Source: Mycolicibacterium cosmeticum
GTDB taxonomy: Bacteria > Actinomycetota > Actinomycetes > Mycobacteriales > Mycobacteriaceae
Assembly (NCBI RefSeq): GCF_000613185.1
Contig: NZ_CCBB010000001.1
Span: forward strand, 1,426,001 to 1,490,000
DNA: 64,000 bases
Direction of reading: 5' to 3'
The notes below the pieces were generated by a model. That model did no database searches. It saw nothing but the letters and a program-made list of their open reading frames with translations, and was not told the DNA's origin. Positions 12,909 to 20,298 of this stretch are shown in pieces (the stretch's first letter is position 1; each line of letters opens with the position of its first letter). The position numbers were made by a program, and so were the translations under genes.

Positions 12909-15491
12909 CTAGAGCCAGTCCTGCTTGCGCTGGAAGTGCTTGACGCACTGCGCTGCCGCGGCATAGCCGAGCACGATCAGCAGCAGCCACAGCACACACG
13001 GCAGCGGTAAGGGTGTCAGCCGCAGTGGCGCACCGAGCGGGCTGTACGGCAACGCGAGACCGATGGCGGCCGCCGCGAGTGCGGCGATCACGACCACCGG
13101 GGCAACGCGCTCGCCGCGCCAGGGCGCGACCCTCGAGCGCAACACCAAGACCACCGCCAGCTGACTCAGCAGACCCTCGATGAACCACCCGGTCTGGAAG
13201 GTCGACGGCACGTTCCCGGCTCCGTAGCCCCACCACAACACGGCGAAGGTGATCAGGTCGAATGCCGAACTCAGCGGTCCGAACGTGAGCATGAACGAGG
13301 CCAGCCCGCGGGACTGCCACCGCCGCGGGGCGCGCAGGTAGTCCCGGTCGACGCGGTCCCACGGCAGGGCCAGCTGTGCGCAGTCGTACAGCAGGTTCTG
13401 CACCATGAGCTGGATGGGCAGCATCGGCAGGAACGGCAGCACGACGCTGGCCGCCAGCACCGAGAGCACGTTCCCGAAGTTCGAGGCGGCGGTGATCTTC
13501 ACGTATTTGAGCGTGTTGGCCAGCGTGCGCCGACCTTCGACGACAGCGTCGGCCAGCACACCGAGATCCTTGTCAAGCAGGATCAGATCGGCGGCGGCCT
13601 TCGCGGCGTCGGTGGCGGTGTCCGCGGCGATCCCGGCGTCGGCGGTGCGCAATGCCACCACGTCGTTGACGCCATCGCCGAGATACCCTACTGCGCAACC
13701 AGTTTCGCGCAAAGCAACCACGATTCGCACCTTGTGTTCCGGTGCGAGCCCGGTGAACACGGCGGCGTGGGTGACGAGGGTGCGCAGCCGGCGGTCGCTG
13801 CACCGGTCGACCTGGTCACCGAGCACGACCTGATCGGTCGGCACGCCGACCAGCCGGGCCACGTGCCGCGCGACAACCGGGCTGTCGCCGGTGAGAATCT
13901 TGACCCGCACGCCATGGGCGGCCAGGTTTGCGACGGCGCCGGCGGCGCTGGCCCGGATCGGGTCCACGAAACCTATGAACCCCGCCAGCACCAGATCACG
14001 CTCTTCGGTGTAGCCGTAATGCTCCAGCCGGGCCGGCAGGGCGCGGACCGCGACCGCCATCACGCTCATCCCCTGCTTGCGGTAGGCCGCGACCAGGTCG
14101 GTCGCTTCGGCCAGCAGATCCGGCCCGAGCGCGGCGTCGACGCCGTTCAGCCGGGCGTGGGTGCACAGGGCCAGCACGGCATTCGGGTCGCCCTTGCAGA
14201 TCAGCAGGTGCTCGCCGGGCTGTCTGCGCAGGACCACACTGGCAGTGCCCCGGTCGTCGTCGGCGCCGATCTCGTCCACCTTCGTGTACGCAGCATCAGC
14301 CAGCACCGACATGCCTTGCTCGGCAAGCATTTCCAGGATGGCCTCGTCCATCCGGTCGTGCACCGCGTCCTGGAAGAACGCCGCCAGGAAGGCCAGCTCG
14401 GTGACGGCATCGTCATAGCGTCCGGTCACGTCGATACCGTGCGCGTATACGATGCGGTCCTCGGTCAGCGTGCCGGTCTTGTCCACGCACAGCACGTCCA
14501 TGGCGCCCAGATCCTGAATGGCGTTGAGCCGGCTGACCACAACGCGCTCGCGGGCGAGTTTGGCAGCGCCGCGGGCGAGGTTGGTGGTGACGATCACCGG
14601 CAACATCTCCGGCGTCAGCCCGACGGCCACCGCGACGCCGAACATTGCCGCCTGGTCCCAGACCCCGCTGACACATCCGTTGACCACGAAGACGATCGGG
14701 GCCAGCACGAGCATCAGCCGGATCAGGGTCCAGCCGACGGCGCGGACACCGAGATCGAAGCTCGACGTCGGTCGCAGTGCGACCGCGCCGGCGGCCAGTG
14801 ACCCGAAATAGGTGTGGCGGCCCGTCGCGAGCACCACCGCCGTGGCTTTCCCGGCGACGACGGTGGAACCGGAGAAGCACAGCGACGGCGTGTCGGCCAG
14901 CGCCCGCGGGGTGGCGGCGGGGGCGACGTCGGCGGACTTGGCGGTGGGCAGCGATTCCCCGGTGAGCACCGACTGGTCGACCATCAGGTCCGTGGCCGCC
15001 ACCAACCGAAGGTCGGCCGCGACCACATCGCCGGCCTGCAGGAGCACGACATCCCCGGGTACCAGATCGCCGGTCGGCACCTCGCGGTCCATCCGATCGG
15101 CGGTGTCGTCGGCGCGGCGGCGCACGGTGACCGTCGACGTCACCAGTTTGCGTAGTTCGCCGGCAGCCCGCGCGGAGCGGGTGTGCTGCCAGATCCGCAG
15201 GAGCACCGCGAGTGCGTCGATGATCCCGACCATCGCGGCACCGCGGCCGTCCCCCACGACCACGAACACCACCGCGAGCGCAGCCAGCAAGGCCACGAAC
15301 GGGCTGCGCACCGCGGCCAGCGTGCTCGCGGCCAGCCCGCCCCCGGCGGGGTGGAACTCCTGGTTGTCCCCGAAGCGCTGCAGCCGTTCGGCGGCCTCGG
15401 CTTCGGTCAACCCGCGCGGCGAGCCGCCGACGTGCTGGAAAACCTGGAAGGTGGGCAGCGTCGCCAGCTCAGGCAGTGAGGTGTGAGCCAT
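12909..15491 (-). CDS. mgtA: Mg2+-importing P-type ATPase, MgtA/MgtB type
   Basis: Inner-membrane pump of 860 residues (P3B type) that imports Mg2+ under limitation. It has TGES near 176, the phosphorylation site DKTGTLT (D337), KGDPNAVL in the nucleotide-binding domain, TGD, GDGVND (about 603), and the membrane motifs TPEMLPVIV, ASNFGN and QNLLYD. ATG 15491 is chosen because AAGGA lies 7 nt upstream; the open frame continues to 15551 without a good ribosome site. It heads a minus-strand run mgtA-mgtC-permease-ATPase. An upstream proline-rich leader ORF and two hairpins suggest expression is controlled after transcription starts. Confidence 0.94.
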   Translation of the reverse strand: MAHTSLPELATLPTFQVFQHVGGSPRGLTEAEAAERLQRFGDNQEFHPAGGGLAASTLAAVRSPFVALLAALAVVFVVVGDGRGAAMVGIIDALAVLLRIWQHTRSARAAGELRKLVTSTVTVRRRADDTADRMDREVPTGDLVPGDVVLLQAGDVVAADLRLVAATDLMVDQSVLTGESLPTAKSADVAPAATPRALADTPSLCFSGSTVVAGKATAVVLATGRHTYFGSLAAGAVALRPTSSFDLGVRAVGWTLIRLMLVLAPIVFVVNGCVSGVWDQAAMFGVAVAVGLTPEMLPVIVTTNLARGAAKLARERVVVSRLNAIQDLGAMDVLCVDKTGTLTEDRIVYAHGIDVTGRYDDAVTELAFLAAFFQDAVHDRMDEAILEMLAEQGMSVLADAAYTKVDEIGADDDRGTASVVLRRQPGEHLLICKGDPNAVLALCTHARLNGVDAALGPDLLAEATDLVAAYRKQGMSVMAVAVRALPARLEHYGYTEERDLVLAGFIGFVDPIRASAAGAVANLAAHGVRVKILTGDSPVVARHVARLVGVPTDQVVLGDQVDRCSDRRLRTLVTHAAVFTGLAPEHKVRIVVALRETGCAVGYLGDGVNDVVALRTADAGIAADTATDAAKAAADLILLDKDLGVLADAVVEGRRTLANTLKYVKITAASNFGNVLSVLAASVVLPFLPMLPIQLMVQNLLYDCAQLALPWDRVDRDYLRAPRRWQSRGLASFMLTFGPLSSAFDLITFAVLWWGYGAGNVPSTFQTGWFIEGLLSQLAVVLVLRSRVAPWRGERVAPVVVIAALAAAAIGLALPYSPLGAPLRLTPLPLPCVLWLLLIVLGYAAAAQCVKHFQRKQDWL

Positions 15492-15520
15492 GGTCCGGTC
15501 CTTACGGCAGCAGAGGCGTC

Positions 15521-15547
15521 GGTCGACGTGGTCAGCGAAGGTCGACC
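15521..15547 (-). promoter_or_regulatory. Leader hairpin 2 before mgtA
   Basis: GGTCGAC (15521-15527) pairs with GTCGACC (15541-15547) around a 13-nt loop, between the leader ORF stop and the mgtA ribosome site. With hairpin 1 it could form an attenuation or ribosome-access switch; this is inference. Confidence 0.4.
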
Positions 15548-15561
15548 CCATGCATGCCGCA

Positions 15562-15579
15562 CCGGCCGGGTCAGGCCGG
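15562..15579 (-). promoter_or_regulatory. Leader hairpin 1 overlapping the leader-ORF stop
   Basis: A perfect 6-bp GC stem, CCGGCC (15574-15579 strand-wise) with GGCCGG (15562-15567), has a loop that contains the leader stop codon. A ribosome stalled in the leader ORF would block or release this stem. Confidence 0.4.
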
Positions 15580-15618
15580 ACGCACGCATGGAGGCGGCGT
15601 ACTACTTCCCTCGATCAC
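15571..15618 (-). CDS. Proline-rich leader peptide upstream of mgtA (candidate)
   Basis: A 15-codon ORF, GTG to TGA, encoding MIEGSSTPPPCVRPA. It is preceded by a textbook Shine-Dalgarno AGGAGGT with a 6-nt spacer, stronger than the site used by mgtA. Three consecutive prolines plus one near the end, after an acidic residue, resemble MgtL/MgtP leader peptides of enterobacteria. There, proline codons and low Mg2+ slow or destabilise the ribosome and relieve Rho-dependent termination. The ORF stop lies 79 nt before the mgtA start. That it senses Mg2+ or proline here is inference. Confidence 0.6.
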   Translation of the reverse strand: MIEGSSTPPPCVRPA

Positions 15619-15669
15619 GAGGACACCTCCTGCGGAACGGATGACGCCGCGGTGGCGCGGCGCCCCACC

Positions 15670-15698
15670 AGTAGAACTCACCGCACCCAATCAGTCAA
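15670..15698 (-). promoter_or_regulatory. Housekeeping-type promoter of the mgt operon
   Basis: On the minus strand TTGACT (15698-15693), a 17-bp spacer and TCTACT (15675-15670) fit a SigA-type promoter, placing the transcript start near 15663, about 30 nt before the leader ORF's Shine-Dalgarno. A TTGCGCAA palindrome (15703-15710) abuts the -35 and could bind the divergent ArsR regulator. Confidence 0.45.
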
Positions 15699-15755
15699 AC
15701 GCTTGCGCAACTGTCCTCAATGGTGGAGTCTGTTCGTGTCGCCGAGAGGAGTTCC

Positions 15756-16109
15756 GTGCCCGACCCGTCCCCGTCCGTACCACCCGACGACGAGTTGACC
15801 GTGCAACTCCTCCAGGAAACTGCCGCGACCCTCGGCCTGCTCTCGGCCACCGTGCGACTGCACATTCTGTGGGTGCTCGCCAAGGGCGAGCAGGACGTCG
15901 GCACGCTGGCCGCCAGGACGGGCCAGAGCCTGGCCACCGTCAGCCATCATCTGGCCAAGCTCAAACTCGCCGGCCTGGTGCGGGCACAGCGCGCCGGCAA
16001 ACGCCAGGTGTACGTCGCCACCGACCCGCACGTCCTGGCCATCATCGATGTCGCGCTGGGGCAGCGGTTGCGTTCCGAGGATGCCCCCGCGCGACTGCGG
16101 CAGGCGTAA
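15756..16109 (+). CDS. ArsR/SmtB-family transcriptional regulator
   Basis: A 117-residue winged-helix regulator, DNA-binding helix around AARTGQSLATVSHHLAKLKL. ArsR proteins usually derepress metal-homeostasis genes on metal binding. The alpha-5 metal-site pattern is incomplete: DPH is present, but the second ligand position reads Q instead of H, so its ligand may differ from NmtR/SmtB. GTG 15756 is chosen for GAGAGGAG just upstream; ATG 15720 is in frame. Divergent from mgtA across about 230 bp, it is the obvious candidate to control the mgt operon, though this is not shown. Confidence 0.85.
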   Translation: MPDPSPSVPPDDELTVQLLQETAATLGLLSATVRLHILWVLAKGEQDVGTLAARTGQSLATVSHHLAKLKLAGLVRAQRAGKRQVYVATDPHVLAIIDVALGQRLRSEDAPARLRQA

Positions 16110-16126
16110 CCGCGGCAGGAGTAGTG

Positions 16127-16966
16127 CTACCGGCCCAGCGGATGTGCGTCCAGGTACGCCGCCGCCACCACGCCCGGATCCTGCCCGGCGGCGACCTTGG
16201 CCCGCATCTGCGCCAGCGCGTCGGTGTCCAGCACACCGGCCAGCTCGTTGATCGACCGCACCTGCGGATCGGTCAGGGTGTTACGCCGATAGACCGGTAC
16301 CACGTTCTCCGCTCGCACCAGCGCCGTGCGGTCCGGCAGCACGGTCACCTGGTCGGGGATGTCCGGCGCGGCCGCCGAGGTCCACGCCACGTCGATCGTG
16401 CCGGCCCGCAACGCATCGAAAAGCGCGGCGGCGTCCGGGAATTCACGCGCCTTCGGCAGCACGCAGGCGGCCAGCGAGCCGGGGGCCGGCTCCCCCGCGA
16501 CGCGGCCGACCCGCAACGCGGCGCACCGCGGCAGCAGGGCCAGCGTGTCGGCCGCACCCCACGCGCGCGCGGTCCGATCGGTCACCGCGGGCAGCGGCTT
16601 GTCCGACGTGGTGTCCGCGTAGTCACCGGCCGCCAGCCCCTCCGGCAGCGCGGCCACCATCGAGCGATACACCTGTGCCGCCGAGCGTGCCGGCGCGTCG
16701 GGCTGGAACCGGGTGAGCAGCGCCCCGGTCAGGCCGGGCACGACGTCGACATCGCCGGAATCCAGGCCGCCCACCGGATCTCGGTCCACCCGGACGTGCG
16801 CGGCACTGCCGTAGAACCGCAAGGCCGCGGCGTACAGATGCGCCAGCAGCGCCGACTCCGCGTCGTCCTGGGCGCCGACGGTCACCGATGGTGGCGGTGG
16901 CGGCGTCGAACATCCGGCGACCACCAGCACCAGCAGCGCCGCCAGTCTGGGCAGCATCCGACGCAT
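16127..16966 (-). CDS. OpuAC-type substrate-binding lipoprotein
   Basis: A 279-residue periplasmic binding lipoprotein: signal peptide with lipobox VVAGC (C19), a Pro stretch, then a type II binding fold like glycine-betaine/choline binding proteins (OpuAC/ProX). No permease or ATPase gene of that system is adjacent. It begins 11 bp after the malic-enzyme gene on the same strand, so the two form an odd pair. Its stop is 17 bp from the stop of the convergent ArsR gene. Substrate unknown. Confidence 0.75.
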   Translation of the reverse strand: MRRMLPRLAALLVLVVAGCSTPPPPPSVTVGAQDDAESALLAHLYAAALRFYGSAAHVRVDRDPVGGLDSGDVDVVPGLTGALLTRFQPDAPARSAAQVYRSMVAALPEGLAAGDYADTTSDKPLPAVTDRTARAWGAADTLALLPRCAALRVGRVAGEPAPGSLAACVLPKAREFPDAAALFDALRAGTIDVAWTSAAAPDIPDQVTVLPDRTALVRAENVVPVYRRNTLTDPQVRSINELAGVLDTDALAQMRAKVAAGQDPGVVAAAYLDAHPLGR

Positions 16967-16977
16967 CAGATCAGCGC

Positions 16978-18168
16978 TCAGGCCTTCGAGGCTTCGGCCA
17001 CGGCCGCGGCGACCGCCGGGCCCACCCGCGGGTCCAGCGCGCTCGGCACGATGTGGTCCACCGCGAGATCGTCGCCGACCACCGAGAAAATCGCGTGCGC
17101 CGCAGCGACTTTCATCTCTTCGGTGATGCGCCGGGCGCCGGCGTCCAGGGCGCCGCGGAACACACCGGGGAAGGCCAGCACATTGTTGATCTGGTTGGGG
17201 AAGTCACTGCGGCCGGTGGCCACCACGGCGGCGTACTTGCGGGCCGCATCCGGGTGGATCTCGGGGTCCGGGTTGGACAGCGCGAACACGATGCCACCGG
17301 GGGCCATCGTCGCGATGAGTTCCTCGGGCACCAAGCCGGCCGACACACCGAGGAAGACGTCGGCGCCGTCGAGGGCTTCGGCCACCCCGCCGGTGAGACC
17401 CCGCGGGTTGGTGCGCCCGGCCAGTTCGGCCTTGAACGAGTTCAGGTCGCCCCGCCCCGTCTCGACGATGCCCTTGCTGTCCAGCACGACGATGTCCCTG
17501 ATACCGCTGTTGAGCAGGATGTTGGTGCACGCGACACCGGCCGCACCGGCCCCGGACACCACCACCTTGAGTTCGTGGATGTCACGGTCGAGCACCTTGA
17601 CCGCACCCAGCAACGCCGCCAGCACCACGATGGCGGTGCCGTGCTGATCGTCGTGCATGACGGGGCAATCCAGCGCCTCGATGACCCGGCGCTCGATCTC
17701 GAAGCAGCGCGGGGCGGAGATGTCCTCCAGGTTCACCGCACCGAAGGTCGGCCGGAGCCGGATCAGGGTTTCGACGATCTCGTCGGGATCCTTGGTGTCC
17801 AGCACGATCGGGATGGAGTCCAGCCCACCGAAGGTCTTGAACAGCGCGCTCTTGCCCTCCATCACGGGCAGCGACGCGGCGGCGCCGATATCACCGAGGC
17901 CCAGCACCGCGCTGCCGTCGCTGACCACGGCGACGAGCCGGTTGGCCCACGTGTATTTCTTCGCCAACGTCGCATCGGCTGCGATCGCGCGGCTCACCTG
18001 CGCCACGCCCGGCGTGTATGCGATGGACAGGGCGCGCTGGCTGTCCAGCGGCTCGTTCAACGCCACCGAGAGTTTGCCGCCCTCGTGGGCGGCAAAGATC
18101 TCGGCATCCTCGACTACTACTTGCGGGGTACGCACCAATTCGGCCACGGCGACCACGGTAACCCACAC
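16978..18168 (-). CDS. NAD(P)-dependent malic enzyme, short form
   Basis: Oxidative decarboxylation of malate to pyruvate, linking the TCA cycle to gluconeogenesis and NADPH or NADH supply. The 396-residue bacterial short form has the catalytic Tyr in SIAYTPGVA (Y51), the metal site around MHDDQHGTA, and a Rossmann nucleotide site in VSGAGAAGVAC. It differs from the long Mez (Rv2332) of M. tuberculosis. The start is uncertain: GTG 18168 is the longest option and GTG 18156 is also possible. The OpuAC lipoprotein follows at 11 bp; corA is divergent. Confidence 0.92.
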   Translation of the reverse strand: MWVTVVAVAELVRTPQVVVEDAEIFAAHEGGKLSVALNEPLDSQRALSIAYTPGVAQVSRAIAADATLAKKYTWANRLVAVVSDGSAVLGLGDIGAAASLPVMEGKSALFKTFGGLDSIPIVLDTKDPDEIVETLIRLRPTFGAVNLEDISAPRCFEIERRVIEALDCPVMHDDQHGTAIVVLAALLGAVKVLDRDIHELKVVVSGAGAAGVACTNILLNSGIRDIVVLDSKGIVETGRGDLNSFKAELAGRTNPRGLTGGVAEALDGADVFLGVSAGLVPEELIATMAPGGIVFALSNPDPEIHPDAARKYAAVVATGRSDFPNQINNVLAFPGVFRGALDAGARRITEEMKVAAAHAIFSVVGDDLAVDHIVPSALDPRVGPAVAAAVAEASKA

Positions 18169-18237
18169 CCCGAACTCACAGGGGCCGGTTCCCCACTCGT
18201 GAGAAGACCGAAAGATGCCCTTTACGTCGAGAAATAG

Positions 18238-18253
18238 CCTACCCGCGGGTAGG
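18238..18253. promoter_or_regulatory. 16-bp perfect palindrome between malic enzyme and corA
   Basis: CCTACCCGCGGGTAGG is a perfect inverted repeat in the 200-bp divergent intergenic region, 70 bp upstream of the malic-enzyme start and 117 bp upstream of corA. It may be an operator; no regulator is implicated. Confidence 0.35.
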
Positions 18254-18369
18254 TTCCCAGCCAGTAGACAGCTCGCGGGCGCGGGTGCCGGACACCTGGG
18301 ACACGTAGCATTCGATGCGTTCCGGCCCGGTCCCCGGCCGGCTACGACGCGCCGATCCGGAGGTTTGCG

Positions 18370-19482
18370 ATGCCCTCATTCCGTGCATTGCCACCGTCAT
18401 TGCTTCGCACCGGAGCCAGGAAGGCGGTGCCCGCAACTCCGGATGCCCGCACCATCCACGTCCCCGTCGCGCGGGCGATGGTCGACTGCGGTGTCTACGT
18501 CGACGGGGTCCGGCTGCCCGGCAAGTTCACCCATGCCGCCGCACTGACCAAGGTTCGCGAGATCGAGGCCGAGGGCAACAACCACGCCTTCGTGTGGATC
18601 GGGCTGCACGAACCTGACGAGCACCAGATGGAGGCGGTGGCCGATGTGTTCGGGTTGCACGAGTTGGCCGTCGAGGACGCCGTGCACGCGCATCAGCGGC
18701 CGAAGCTGGAGCGCTACGACGACACGCTGTTCCTGGTGCTCAAGACCGTCAAGTATGTGGAGCACGAGTCGGTGGCCAATGCCCGCGAGATCGTGGAGAC
18801 CGGCGAGATCATGATCTTCGTCGGGCCCGATTTCGTGGTGACGGTCCGCCACGGTGACCACGGCGGACTGGCCGGCGTGCGCAGGCAGATGGACACCTCA
18901 CCGGCCAACTGCGCACTCGGGCCGTACGCGGTGATGCACGCGATCGCCGACCACGTCGTCGACTCCTACCTCGGGGTGACCGATCTGGTGGAGACGGACA
19001 TCGACGCCATGGAGGAGAACGTCTTCTCCCCCACCAGCCCCACCGATATCGAACACATCTATCTGCTCAAGCGTGAGATCGTCGAGATGCGGCGCGCGGT
19101 CAGCCCGCTGACCTTCGCTCTCCAGCGCCTTGGCAGCGATCACAACGACCTGATCTCCAAAGAGGTCCGCCGCTACATGCGCGACGTACTGGACCACACC
19201 ATCACGGCCGCGGACCGGATCGCCAGCTACGACGAGGTGCTCAGCTCCCTGGTGCAGGCCGCGGTCGGCAAGGTGGGCATGCAGCAGAACACCGATATGC
19301 GCAAGATCTCGGCGTGGGTCGCCATCGCCGCCGTGCCGACCGCGCTGGCCGGTATCTACGGCATGAATTTCGACAATATGCCCGAATTGCATTGGACCCT
19401 CGGGTATCCCATGGTGCTGTTGGTGATGCTGACGGTGTGTGTGGTACTGCACCGCACCTTCCGCCGCAACAACTGGCTCTAG
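18370..19482 (+). CDS. corA: CorA-family Mg2+/Co2+ channel
   Basis: A pentameric divalent-cation channel subunit of 370 residues. A large N-terminal cytosolic domain precedes two C-terminal TM helices. The selectivity motif of the family, GMN, is present as YGMNF at about 330, and the basic tail is RTFRRNNWL. ATG 18370 starts the protein; no strong ribosome site is seen. Orthologous by context to Rv1239c. With mgtA/mgtC this window carries two unrelated Mg2+ uptake routes within 6 kb. A clear hairpin follows its stop. Confidence 0.96.
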   Translation: MPSFRALPPSLLRTGARKAVPATPDARTIHVPVARAMVDCGVYVDGVRLPGKFTHAAALTKVREIEAEGNNHAFVWIGLHEPDEHQMEAVADVFGLHELAVEDAVHAHQRPKLERYDDTLFLVLKTVKYVEHESVANAREIVETGEIMIFVGPDFVVTVRHGDHGGLAGVRRQMDTSPANCALGPYAVMHAIADHVVDSYLGVTDLVETDIDAMEENVFSPTSPTDIEHIYLLKREIVEMRRAVSPLTFALQRLGSDHNDLISKEVRRYMRDVLDHTITAADRIASYDEVLSSLVQAAVGKVGMQQNTDMRKISAWVAIAAVPTALAGIYGMNFDNMPELHWTLGYPMVLLVMLTVCVVLHRTFRRNNWL

Positions 19483-19501
19483 GTGTACCCACTCGTCGGG
19501 T

Positions 19502-19527
19502 GACCGCTCCGCCGTCTCGGAGCGGTC
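19502..19527 (+). terminator. corA terminator hairpin
   Basis: GACCGCTCCG (19502-19511) and CGGAGCGGTC (19518-19527) form a perfect 10-bp stem with a 6-nt loop, 20 bp after the corA stop. The following sequence is only mildly T-rich (cgttcgcgtt). Confidence 0.75.
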
Positions 19528-19610
19528 CGTTCGCGTTGCGCGCATGTAAATACTTCGCGTCTGTCCGCGCCCCGTCTTGCACGCCGGCACCGGTGCCCAT
19601 ACGTTCGCCA

Positions 19611-19638
19611 CTAAGCGATCCGTTAAGCAGCCTTAAGC
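19611..19638 (+). promoter_or_regulatory. Three TTAAGC-type repeats before the XRE regulator
   Basis: CTAAGC (19611), TTAAGC (19623) and TTAAGC (19633) are spaced 12 and 10 bp, about one helical turn, and end just before the ATG at 19642. This fits an autoregulatory operator for the HTH-cupin protein. The rest of the 159-bp corA to regulator gap holds only the corA hairpin. Confidence 0.4.
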
Positions 19639-19641
19639 GAA

Positions 19642-20295
19642 ATGGGGCCCGTGTCTTATCAACGCACGACCGCCGTTGACGTGCCGGACTCGACGGCACG
19701 CACCACCCTCGGGCGTCGGCTCCGGGAAGCCCGCGACCGCAGCCGATTGTCGACGCGCGACGTCGCCGCCAGGGCCGGGGTCAGCGCGGGCTTCATCAGC
19801 CAGCTGGAGAACGGGAAGTGCGGGGTCTCCGTGGGGGTGCTGAAGCGCATCTCGGCCGCCGTCGGCATTTCCGTCGCCGATCTGTTGTCGGACGAAGCGC
19901 CGCTCGTACGGCCCGTTCTGCGGGCGCACGAGCGGCCGGTGTTCTCCAGTGACAGCGGTCTGCAGAAACTGCTGCTGTCCCGGCCACCCATCCGTCAACT
20001 CGAGGTCTACGAAGGCACGTTCGACGTCGGGGGTTCGACCGGATCGGAACCCTACGCCCACGACGACGCGCAGGAACTGTTCTACGTCCTGGCAGGTCAC
20101 ATCGAATTAACGGTCGGCTCAGCGACATTCGCGCTCGGTCCACGTGACAGCGTCGAGTTCCTGTCCTCGGTTCCGCACCGGGCGGTGAACATCGGCGCCA
20201 GTTCGGCGCAGGCCATGTGGATCACCTCGCACTTCACCCCGCCGATCGACGCCAACCCGCTCAATGCATCACCCGCACACCAGATGAAGGATTGA
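19642..20295 (+). CDS. XRE-family regulator with C-terminal cupin domain
   Basis: A 217-residue transcription factor: N-terminal HTH_3 domain (about 22-75, with [20 protein letters not shown]) and a C-terminal cupin (about 120-200, including [20 protein letters not shown]). This architecture is shared with PuuR-type regulators of polyamine and amino-acid use, where the cupin senses a small molecule. It is first in a run with an amidohydrolase and a PotABCD-type transporter, all plus strand, so it probably controls them. ATG 19642 is used; GTG 19651 is an alternative. Confidence 0.88.
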   Translation: MGPVSYQRTTAVDVPDSTARTTLGRRLREARDRSRLSTRDVAARAGVSAGFISQLENGKCGVSVGVLKRISAAVGISVADLLSDEAPLVRPVLRAHERPVFSSDSGLQKLLLSRPPIRQLEVYEGTFDVGGSTGSEPYAHDDAQELFYVLAGHIELTVGSATFALGPRDSVEFLSSVPHRAVNIGASSAQAMWITSHFTPPIDANPLNASPAHQMKD

Positions 20296-20298
20296 CAG

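Noticed and set aside
15491..15720. M-box (Mg2+) riboswitch upstream of mgtA
   Set aside because: I could not find a multi-helix element of about 160 nt; only two short stems and the leader ORF fit in the space. A covariance-model search would settle it.
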